A stretch of 64,000 nt of DNA, from contig DASXOJ010000271.1 of the NCBI GenBank assembly GCA_036494465.1, positions 1 to 64,000 of the forward strand. The letters are read 5' to 3'. Below, piece by piece: positions 57,970 to 64,000 of the stretch (position 1 is the stretch's first letter; every line of letters starts with the position of its first letter). The notes under the pieces are model-generated. The model was not told the origin of the DNA. It saw only the letters and a list, made by a program, of their open reading frames with translations, and ran no database searches. The position numbers and the translations under genes are program-made. Source of the DNA: CAJCJE01 sp036494465. GTDB taxonomy: Bacteria; Actinomycetota; Actinomycetes; Mycobacteriales; Pseudonocardiaceae.

Positions 57970-59685
57970 ATGCCTCGAATCCCCGTCATGCGGGCCGTCG
58001 TCGACATCCTGTTGTCCGAAGGCGTCGACGTCACGTTCGGCTGTCCCGGCGCGGCGATCCTGCCGCTCTATGCGGCAATGCAGGACAGCGAGATGCGGCA
58101 CCTGATCGTCCGGCACGAGGAAGGCGCGACGCACATGGCCGACGGCTGGTCGCGCACCACCGGCAACGTCGGGGTCGCGATCGGCACGTCCGGCCCGGCC
58201 GGCACGAACATGATCACCGGTCTCTACACCGCGCAGGCGGACTCCGTGCCGATCCTGTGCATCACCGGCCAGGCAGTGTCGACGAAACTGCACGAGGAAG
58301 CGTTCCAGGCCGTCGACATCGTGGAAATCGCCAAGCCGGTCACGAAATGGGCCGTCCAGGTGCACAAGGCCGAGCAGGCACCGTGGATCTTCCGCGAAGC
58401 CTTCCGCATCGCCCGGTCCGGCCGCCCCGGACCCGTGCTCATCGACCTCCCGCTGGACGTGCAGAAGCAGGAAATCGAATGGGACAGCGAGATCGACGCA
58501 CGGCTGCCCGTGCCTGCCGTCACCCCGCACCTGCCACGCGTGCAGCGCGCACTGGACATGCTGCTCACCGCCGAGCGTCCGTTGATCCTCGCGGGCGGTG
58601 GCGTCGTGCTCGGTGAAGCGAGCGAGAAGCTGCGGCTGCTCGCCGAACACCTGGACATTCCGGTCCAGGTCACGTTGATGGGCAAGGGCTCGTTCCGCGA
58701 AGACCACGAACTGTTCGCCGGTATCACCGGCATCCAGACCCAGCAACGGTGGGCGAACGCGACCTTCCTGGAGTCGGACGTCGTGCTCGCGCTCGGCGCG
58801 CGCTTCGGCGACCGGCACACCGGCGACCTGTCGGTGTATCGCGGCGACCGCAAGTTCATCCACGTCGACATCGAACCGACCCAGCTCGGCAAGGTCTTCG
58901 GACCCGACCTCGGCATCGTCTCCGACACCGGCGAGTTCCTGGACGCCCTGCTGGAGCTCGCCAAGTCGCACCGCGTCTCGGCCCGGCCCCAGTGGACCGC
59001 GCGCGTCGGCGAACTCAAAGGCACGCTCGGCAGGCGCGAGGACTTCGACACCGTGCCGATCAAGGCGCCCAGGGTGTTCAAGGAACTCAACGAGGTGTTC
59101 TCCGAACAGACGTACTTCGTCACCGCGATCGGGCTCTACCAGATCTGGTCCGGCCAGTTCCAGCGCGCGTTCCTGCCAAGGCACTACCAGGTCTGCGGTC
59201 AGGCGGGCCCGCTCGGCTGGGAGATCCCGGCCGCGATCGGCGTGAAATCCGCGCGCCCGGAAGCGGAGGTCGTCGCGGTCGTCGGCGACTACTCGTTCCA
59301 GTTCCTGGTCGAGGAGCTGGCTGTCGCCGCCCAGTACAACACGCCATTCGTGATCGTCATGATCAACAACGAGTACCTCGGGCTGATCCGGCAGGCCGAG
59401 ACCGGGTATGGCATGAACTACCAGGTCGACATCCACTACGACGACAACGGCACCGACAACGTCAAGGTGATGGAGGCGTACGGGTGCGCGGGGCGGCGCG
59501 TGACGCAGCCGGGCGAGATCGCGCCGACGATCGAATGGGCCAGGAAGGAAGCGGAGCGGATCGGCCGCCCGGTGCTCGTGGAGATCATGGTCGACCGCGA
59601 AGCCAACGCGTCCATGGGCGCGTCGATCGACGCGATCAACGAATTCGAGCCCCTGCCCGAAGCCGACCTGACCCCAGCAGGCTGA
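57970..59685 (+). CDS. gcl: Glyoxylate carboligase-type ThDP enzyme
   Basis: 571 residues, ATG at 57970. It should join two glyoxylates to tartronate semialdehyde with loss of CO2. N-terminal FGCPGAAILPLYAAM, GTSGPAGTNMITGLYTAQADS and ITGQAVSTKLHEEAFQAVDI match Gcl. The middle FAD/rossmann-like domain has FLESDVVLALGARFGDRHTG. The ThDP motif is GDYSFQFLVEELAVAAQYN through INNEYLGLIRQAE. Odd point: the motif reads RHEEGATHMADG (E50), while E. coli Gcl has RHVEG with Val51 in place of the usual activating Glu. Here the Glu is restored. Context (hyi, glxR, glxK) supports Gcl. Confidence 0.9.
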   Translation: MPRIPVMRAVVDILLSEGVDVTFGCPGAAILPLYAAMQDSEMRHLIVRHEEGATHMADGWSRTTGNVGVAIGTSGPAGTNMITGLYTAQADSVPILCITGQAVSTKLHEEAFQAVDIVEIAKPVTKWAVQVHKAEQAPWIFREAFRIARSGRPGPVLIDLPLDVQKQEIEWDSEIDARLPVPAVTPHLPRVQRALDMLLTAERPLILAGGGVVLGEASEKLRLLAEHLDIPVQVTLMGKGSFREDHELFAGITGIQTQQRWANATFLESDVVLALGARFGDRHTGDLSVYRGDRKFIHVDIEPTQLGKVFGPDLGIVSDTGEFLDALLELAKSHRVSARPQWTARVGELKGTLGRREDFDTVPIKAPRVFKELNEVFSEQTYFVTAIGLYQIWSGQFQRAFLPRHYQVCGQAGPLGWEIPAAIGVKSARPEAEVVAVVGDYSFQFLVEELAVAAQYNTPFVIVMINNEYLGLIRQAETGYGMNYQVDIHYDDNGTDNVKVMEAYGCAGRRVTQPGEIAPTIEWARKEAERIGRPVLVEIMVDREANASMGASIDAINEFEPLPEADLTPAG

Positions 59686-59994
59686 CCGAGCCGACGGCAT
59701 CCACCCAGCTCAGGCCCATTTCCCAAGTTCGCGAATTTCCTTCACCCCCCAATCCATCCCCCACCACTCCCTGGGGGGCGACCCCCGCTCAGCCTAACCG
59801 CGCGCGCCGCCGAAGCAAGGCGCGGCGGCGGCGCTGTGGATAACTCGCCGGGCGGCTGGGGGCTGTGGATGAGCGATTTGCGGATCGGCGGGTGCGTGTT
59901 AGGCGCACCCGCCGATCGGGCGTTGTTGAATGGGGGCGTTGTTGAATGAGAGCAGCCGACGCGAACCCGCGGCGCCCGACCAAGGAGGACGACC
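59686..59994. other. Intergenic region between gcl and glxK with long hairpin
   Basis: About 310 bases. A perfect 14-bp inverted repeat, GATCGGCGGGTGCG (59883-59896) and CGCACCCGCCGATC (59904-59917), has a 7-base loop and no T-tract. It is followed by two copies of GGGCGTTGTTGAATG at 59918 and 59934. A C-rich patch and a G-rich patch lie at 59740-59780. A single TGTGGATAA (59835-59843) looks like a DnaA box but is isolated. The hairpin probably ends the gcl transcript. No clear promoter for glxK was identified. Confidence 0.6.
59883..59917 (+). terminator. Perfect 14-bp hairpin downstream of gcl
   Basis: Arms 59883-59896 and 59904-59917 pair without mismatch across TGTTAGG. It is the longest perfect stem in the window. 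There is no uridine tract, so termination is inferred from stem strength and position between gcl and glxK. It could also be a leader hairpin for glxK, since it lies only about 80 bases before that gene. Confidence 0.5.
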
Positions 59995-59997
59995 ATC
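59982..59997 (+). promoter_or_regulatory. glxK: Ribosome-binding site pointing to an ATC start for glxK
   Basis: AAGGAGG at 59982-59988 is a perfect Shine-Dalgarno sequence. Six bases later comes ATC (59995-59997), in frame with glxK. The first in-frame GTG (60010) is 21 bases away from the site, too far. No ATG, GTG or TTG lies between the in-frame stop at 59947 and the ATC. Either ATC is a rare start codon, or an ATG has mutated. Confidence 0.5.
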
Positions 59998-60009
59998 GCT
60001 GAAGCGCAC

Positions 60010-61119
60010 GTGCTCGTCGCACCGGACAAGTTCAAGGGCTCGCAGACCGCCGAGCAGGTCGCGACCGCGATCGCCGATGGCATCCACGACGTACTGCCGA
60101 AGCAGGTGGTGCGCGCGGTGCCGGTCGCCGATGGCGGCGACGGCACCGTGGACGCGGCGCTGGCGGCGGGCTTCACCCGGCTCGACGTGTCCGCGCACGG
60201 CCCGACCGGCGCGCCCCTCGACGCGGTAATCGCGGTGCGGGACGGCGTCGCCGTGGTGGAGACGGCGGCCGCGTGCGGGTTGGTGCGGTTGCCGGGCGGG
60301 CGGCTCGCGCCGATGACCGCGACCAGTTTCGGCGCGGGCGAGCTGGTTCGCGCCGCGCTGGCGGCGGGTTGCCGCACGATCGTGCTGGGGGTCGGCGGCA
60401 GCGCGAGCACCGACGGCGGCGCCGGGATGTTGCAGGCGCTCGGCGCAGGCGTGTTCGACGCGGCCGGGGTCGCGCTGCCGCATGGCGGCGGAGCACTGGC
60501 CGACGTCGCGACCATCGATACGTCCACTATGGATGGTCGACTGGTCGGCGCGGACATCGTGCTCGCCTGCGACGTCGACAATCCGCTGCTCGGCAAGGAC
60601 GGCGCCGCCACGACGTTCGGACCGCAGAAGGGCGCGGATCCGACGCAGGTCGGGCAACTACAGAGCGGGCTGGCGCGCTGGGCGAAGGTCCTCGGCACTG
60701 CGACCGGCCGAGACATGGCCGATACGCCAGGCGCAGGCGCAGCGGGCGGCATCGGCTATGCGGCACTGGCGGGGCTTGGCGCACAGCGGCGACCGGGGAT
60801 CGAATTGTTGCTGGAACTGGTCGGCTTCGACGAACAACTTGCCGGTGCGCGGCTGGTGATCACCGGCGAGGGCTCACTGGACGAACAGACCCTGCATGGC
60901 AAGGCGCCAGCGGGAGTGGCCGCCCGCGCGGCGGGGATACCGGTGGTCGCGGTGGCCGGACGCTGTCTGCTGTCGGCCGAGCGACTCGGCGAAGCGGACA
61001 TCGCCGCCGCGTACCCGCTCAGCGACCTCGAACCCGACCCGACGCGCAGCATGGCGAACGCCAGGCAACTCGTGCGGCAGGTCGGCGCGCGCATCGCGCG
61101 GGACTGGCTGGGGGCGTGA
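60010..61119 (+). CDS. glxK: Glycerate 2-kinase (GlxK family)
   Basis: 369 residues from GTG at 60010; five residues more if translation starts at ATC 59995 as the ribosome-binding site suggests. It phosphorylates D-glycerate to 2-phosphoglycerate, finishing the glycerate route. Family motifs: LVAPDKFKGSQTAEQVA at the N-terminus, VPVADGGDGTVDAA, LGVGGSASTDGGAGMLQALGA, ACDVDNPLLGKDGAATTFGPQKGA, PGAGAAGGIGYA and VITGEGSLDEQTLHGKAP. The stop overlaps allB (TGATG). Confidence 0.95.
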   Translation: MLVAPDKFKGSQTAEQVATAIADGIHDVLPKQVVRAVPVADGGDGTVDAALAAGFTRLDVSAHGPTGAPLDAVIAVRDGVAVVETAAACGLVRLPGGRLAPMTATSFGAGELVRAALAAGCRTIVLGVGGSASTDGGAGMLQALGAGVFDAAGVALPHGGGALADVATIDTSTMDGRLVGADIVLACDVDNPLLGKDGAATTFGPQKGADPTQVGQLQSGLARWAKVLGTATGRDMADTPGAGAAGGIGYAALAGLGAQRRPGIELLLELVGFDEQLAGARLVITGEGSLDEQTLHGKAPAGVAARAAGIPVVAVAGRCLLSAERLGEADIAAAYPLSDLEPDPTRSMANARQLVRQVGARIARDWLGA

Positions 61120-62441
61120 TGCTCGACCTCCTGATCCGCGCGCATCGCGCGGTCACCACGACCGGCATGCGCCCGGCGACGATCGGCGTCCGCGACGGCC
61201 GCATCGTGTCCATCGGCGAAACTGGACCCGCGGCACAGCAGATCGACCTCGCCGAGGACGAGGTGCTGCTGCCCGGCCTTGTCGACAGCCACGTGCACAT
61301 CAACGAGCCCGGCCGCACCGAATGGGAAGGCTTCGAGAGCGCGACGCGCGCGGCAGCGGCAGGCGGCGTGACCACCGTGATCGACATGCCGCTGAACAGC
61401 ATCCCACCGACCATCGACAGTTCCGCGCTCGCGGCAAAGCAAGCAGCCGCGCGCGGGCGGGTGCACGTCGATGTCGGGTTCTGGGGCGGAGCGGTAGGCG
61501 GCAACCTCAGCGAACTGGCGGCGCTGGCCGAAAAAGGCGTGTTCGGGTTCAAAGGGTTCCTGCTGCACTCGGGTGTCGACGAGTTCGGCCACCTGGACCA
61601 TGCCGCGCTCACCGAGACCATGGCGGAGATCGCGCGCCTGGACGCGATGCTGATCGTGCACGCCGAGGACGCGAAGACGATCGCCGCCGCGCCACCCGCG
61701 CACGGTCGGCGCTACGCGGATTTTCTCGCGTCGCGACCGGCAGCGGCGGAGAACGTCGCGATCGCGGAGATCATCGAGCTGGCCGAGCGGTTCGGGGCGC
61801 GGGCGCACATCCTGCACCTGTCCAGTGCCGAGGCGCTCGACATGATCGCGGACGCGCGCAGCCGAGGGGTCGCGCTGACCGTGGAGACGTGCCCGCATTA
61901 CCTCACGTTCTGCGCCGAGGAGATCCCGGACAGCGCGACCGAGTTCAAGTGCTGCCCGCCTATCCGCGAAGCCGCCAACCGGGAACTGCTCTGGGCGGCT
62001 CTCCGAGAAGGCGTCATCGACTGCATCGTCAGCGATCACTCGCCGTGCACGCCGGATCTGAAGCGCTTCGACGTGGGGGACTTCGGGTTGGCCTGGGGTG
62101 GCATCGCCGGTTTGCAACTGGGCCTGTCCGCGATCTGGACGCAGGCCAGGCAACGTGGCTTCGAACTGTCCGATGTGGTCGGATGGCTGGCGAAGGGGCC
62201 CGCGGATCTGGTCGGGCTGACGAACAAAGGGCGGATCGAGGTCGGCGCGGACGCGGACTTCTGCGTCTTCGCACCGGACGATGCCTTCGTGGTGGACGTC
62301 CGGAAGCTCGCGCATCGCAACCCGGTCAGCGCCTATCACGACCGGCCGCTCGCCGGAGTTGTGCGCCAGACCTGGTTGCGGGGCAGGCGAATCACCGGTG
62401 ACGAGCCGATCGGCGAACTGTTGTCGCGGAAGGGAACCTGA
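61119..62441 (+). CDS. allB: Allantoinase
   Basis: 440 residues, ATG at 61119. It hydrolyses allantoin to allantoate. A cyclic amidohydrolase with two metals: His58 and His60 in GLVDSHVHINEPG, the carboxylated Lys145 in GFKGFLLHSGVDEF, His in HAEDAKTIAA and in AHILHLSSAEALDM, and the Asp/His segment in CIVSDHSPCTPDLK. VETCPHYLTFCAEEIPD and FKCCPPIREAANRE are typical of allantoinase rather than dihydropyrimidinase. It is coupled to glxK and to alc by overlapping stop/start codons. Confidence 0.97.
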   Translation: MLDLLIRAHRAVTTTGMRPATIGVRDGRIVSIGETGPAAQQIDLAEDEVLLPGLVDSHVHINEPGRTEWEGFESATRAAAAGGVTTVIDMPLNSIPPTIDSSALAAKQAAARGRVHVDVGFWGGAVGGNLSELAALAEKGVFGFKGFLLHSGVDEFGHLDHAALTETMAEIARLDAMLIVHAEDAKTIAAAPPAHGRRYADFLASRPAAAENVAIAEIIELAERFGARAHILHLSSAEALDMIADARSRGVALTVETCPHYLTFCAEEIPDSATEFKCCPPIREAANRELLWAALREGVIDCIVSDHSPCTPDLKRFDVGDFGLAWGGIAGLQLGLSAIWTQARQRGFELSDVVGWLAKGPADLVGLTNKGRIEVGADADFCVFAPDDAFVVDVRKLAHRNPVSAYHDRPLAGVVRQTWLRGRRITGDEPIGELLSRKGT

Positions 62442-63466
62442 TGACCGAGGACGAGCTCCTGGCCCAACTGCCCGATCTGGCCTCGCGCCGGGTCGGCGGC
62501 AGCGTGCTGGCGGCCAACGACGAGTTCTTCGCCGAGCGGGAGAACCTGATCAAGCCCGAGGAGCCGGTCTTCCGCCCGTTGACGTTCACTAACAAGGGCC
62601 AGGAGTACGACGGCTGGGAGACGCGGCGCAGGCGGCGCGAATCCGGTGATCACGACTGGGTCATCAGCCGGCTCGGAATTCCCGGAATTCCCAAGGTGAT
62701 TGTCGTCGACACCGCCTTTTTCAAAGGCAACTTCCCGCCGTTCGCCACGGTCGAAGGGTGCGGGGTCGACGGATACCCGGACGTCGCCGAACTGGTCGAC
62801 GCGGACTGGGAAACGATCGTCGATCACGCCGAACTGCGCGGCGACAGCAAGAACGTGTTCACCGTCGACGGTTCGACGCGGTACACGCACATCCGGTTGA
62901 AGATCTTCCCGGATGGCGGCGTGGCGCGCCTGCGCGTGCACGGCGAGGCGGTGCCGGACCCGCGCTGGCTGACCGATGTGCCGCTCGACCTGGCCGCGTT
63001 GAGCAACGGTGGCACGGTGATCGAGTGCAGCGACTGGTTCTTCTCGCCGCCGAACAACATGTTGCAGCCCGGCGAATCGCGTTTCATGGCCGACGGCTGG
63101 GAAAGCGCGCGGCGCCGCGACGACGGGCACGACTGGGCGATCATCCGGTTGGCGGCGAAAGCGGTTCCGCGTGTGGTGGAAATCGACACAACGCACTACA
63201 AGGGAAACGCGCCGGATCGGGTGTCGCTGAGCGGTTTGGCCGACGGGGAATGGGTACCGATCCTGGCCGAGCAGCGCTTGCAACCGGATACCTCGCACCG
63301 ATTCCGGGTCGACGTCGAGCAGGCGATCGAGCAGATACGGCTGGACATCTTCCCGGACGGCGGCATCGGCCGGGTCCGGGTGTACGGGCGGCTCACCGAG
63401 GAAGCAGCGAGCGAACTGGCGCAACGGTGGCGTCGCGCTTTGCCGAGGTCACAGAGTTACCTGTGA
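62441..63466 (+). CDS. alc: Allantoicase
   Basis: 341 residues, ATG at 62441 overlapping the allB stop (TGATG). It hydrolyses allantoate to ureidoglycolate and urea. It contains two similar jelly-roll halves. The first has DEFFAERENLIKP, GQEYDGWETRRRRRE, DHDWVISRLGIPG and VDTAFFKGNFPP. The second has CSDWFFSPPNNMLQPGES, MADGWESARRRDDGHDW, AIIRLAAKA and IDTTHYKGNAPD. Each half closes with IFPDGGxxRxRVxG. No ureidoglycolate lyase gene follows, so the last step to glyoxylate must be encoded elsewhere. Confidence 0.97.
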   Translation: MTEDELLAQLPDLASRRVGGSVLAANDEFFAERENLIKPEEPVFRPLTFTNKGQEYDGWETRRRRRESGDHDWVISRLGIPGIPKVIVVDTAFFKGNFPPFATVEGCGVDGYPDVAELVDADWETIVDHAELRGDSKNVFTVDGSTRYTHIRLKIFPDGGVARLRVHGEAVPDPRWLTDVPLDLAALSNGGTVIECSDWFFSPPNNMLQPGESRFMADGWESARRRDDGHDWAIIRLAAKAVPRVVEIDTTHYKGNAPDRVSLSGLADGEWVPILAEQRLQPDTSHRFRVDVEQAIEQIRLDIFPDGGIGRVRVYGRLTEEAASELAQRWRRALPRSQSYL

Positions 63467-63543
63467 GGTAATCGCTTTCGTGTCGGTGGTGCGTCAGGGT
63501 TGATCTCGTCGCAATGAGCGAGGACATCAACCAGGAGGACACC

Positions 63544-63906
63544 GTGAGTGACCTGACCAGCACCATCGACACCTATTTCGCCGCGTGGAACGAGACCGGC
63601 GCGCCGCGGCGCGCGGAGCTCATCGAGCAGGTCTGGGCGCCGGCGGGGCGCCTGATCGACCCGCCGCTGACCGGCGAGGGCCACCAGGGCATCAGCGACA
63701 TGATCGCAGCGGCGCACGGCCAGTTCCCCGGCTGCAAGTTCCGGCGGGTCAGCGCGGTCGACACCCACCACGACCAGCTGCGCGTCGCGTGGGAGCTGGT
63801 GACGCCGGACGGCACCGTCGCGGTCGCCGGGACCGACGTTGGCGAGATCGACGACCAGGGCCGACTCGTGCGCATGGTCGGTTTCTTCGGCCCGATTCCG
63901 GCTTGA
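63544..63906 (+). CDS. NTF2/SnoaL-like protein
   Basis: 120 residues from GTG at 63544, chosen because AGGAGG lies five bases upstream; an ATG at 63514 would add ten residues that include that site. The alpha+beta cone fold is suggested by STIDTYFAAWNETGAPRRAELIEQVWAPAGRLIDPP, GHQGISDMIAAAHGQFPG, LRVAWELVTPDGTVAVAG and GRLVRMVGFFGPIP. Members include polyketide cyclases, limonene-epoxide-hydrolase-like enzymes and non-catalytic binding proteins. The function is unknown. It probably shares a transcript with the hydrolase that begins 12 bases later. Confidence 0.85.
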   Translation: MSDLTSTIDTYFAAWNETGAPRRAELIEQVWAPAGRLIDPPLTGEGHQGISDMIAAAHGQFPGCKFRRVSAVDTHHDQLRVAWELVTPDGTVAVAGTDVGEIDDQGRLVRMVGFFGPIPA

Positions 63907-63918
63907 GGGGACGAGACC

Positions 63919-64000
63919 ATGCCAGCTGTCACTGGGGTAGGCGGAAATTCGCTGTTCACGTCCGCATGGGGCGAGGGGCGGCCGGTGGTCATGCTGGCCG
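63919..64000 (+). CDS. Alpha/beta-hydrolase-like protein, N-terminal part (cut by window end)
   Basis: ATG at 63919 with GGGGACGAG upstream begins MPAVTGVGGNSLF, then TSAWGEGRPVVMLA up to the window edge. GEGRPVVMLA resembles the first core strand of alpha/beta hydrolases, just before the HG oxyanion motif. Only 27 residues are visible, so the family is a guess. It lies 12 bases after the NTF2-like gene on the same strand. Confidence 0.5.
   Translation, partial: MPAVTGVGGNSLFTSAWGEGRPVVMLA

Noticed and set aside
59728..59748. Fourth IclR operator before glxK (GCGAATTTCCTTCAC-like)
   Set aside because: The arms are incomplete and the spacing differs from the three good sites; too degenerate to count.
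59835..59843. Replication origin because of a TGTGGATAA DnaA-box match
   Set aside because: Only one perfect box (plus one poor TGTGGATGA), with no AT-rich unwinding region and no dnaA or dnaN nearby.

Overview
The window is high-GC DNA from a filamentous actinomycete, probably of the Pseudonocardiales type (Amycolatopsis, Saccharothrix and relatives). The signs are the high GC content, GTG/TTG starts, many 4-base stop/start overlaps, a conservon signalling operon, SARP and StrR-type regulators, and NRPS genes. The genus assignment is inference. No rRNA, tRNA, CRISPR array or insertion sequence was seen.

1-24 kb is a specialised-metabolite region. On the plus strand are the 3' end of an NRPS (PCP-E-C-A-PCP, no thioesterase) and a coupled M20 peptidase. 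Converging on them is a roughly 14 kb minus-strand operon starting at 20371. In transcription order it encodes a short ornithine-cyclodeaminase-like protein, a StrR/NovG-type activator, an A-PCP-C NRPS with a leucine-like code, a small SARP, an MFS exporter, a 7-codon ORF (MRYDWDQ), a cytochrome P450, two acyl-CoA dehydrogenases, a GNAT protein, an unknown beta-sandwich-like protein, a BtrH-like acyltransferase and a clavaminate-synthase-like dioxygenase. The operon promoter carries three TCGAG heptamers at 11-bp pitch, the SARP-box pattern. A 22-codon ORF with its own terminator lies divergent to it, and an AfsR-like SARP-NB-ARC-TPR regulator follows. The tiny MRYDWDQ gene before a P450 resembles biarylitide-type minimal RiPP loci (Tyr3 and an aromatic residue at position 5). 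It is the most promising candidate for an undescribed system.

24-38 kb: a LeuRS of the short (828 aa) type, a methyltransferase, a small membrane protein, and a complete conservon (histidine-kinase-like CvnA, roadblock CvnB, DUF742 CvnC, GTPase CvnD). Then come a tandem repeat, a decayed ABC-ATPase, a class-C beta-lactamase-fold hydrolase, an XRE/MmyB regulator, a WS/DGAT acyltransferase, an SDR and a membrane-anchored acidic protein.

38-48.4 kb: myo-inositol catabolism. An eight-gene minus operon (iolE, iolC, Cgl0159-type aldolase, sugar ABC binding protein, permease, ATPase, iolB, iolD) is driven by a near-consensus promoter. A GntR/UTRA repressor gene and iolG diverge from it. iolA is not in the window.

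48.4-63.5 kb: purine/ureide and glyoxylate metabolism. An IclR regulator diverges from malate synthase and a CitE-like protein. The uraD-uraH-uricase-permease-PAP2 operon diverges from hyi-glxR-gcl, followed by glxK-allB-alc. Together they take urate through allantoin and allantoate to glyoxylate, then to malate or to glycerate and 2-phosphoglycerate. Three GGAA-N6-[T/C]TCC palindromes in the three divergent promoter arms look like the IclR regulon operator. The window ends with an NTF2-like protein and the start of an alpha/beta-hydrolase-like gene.
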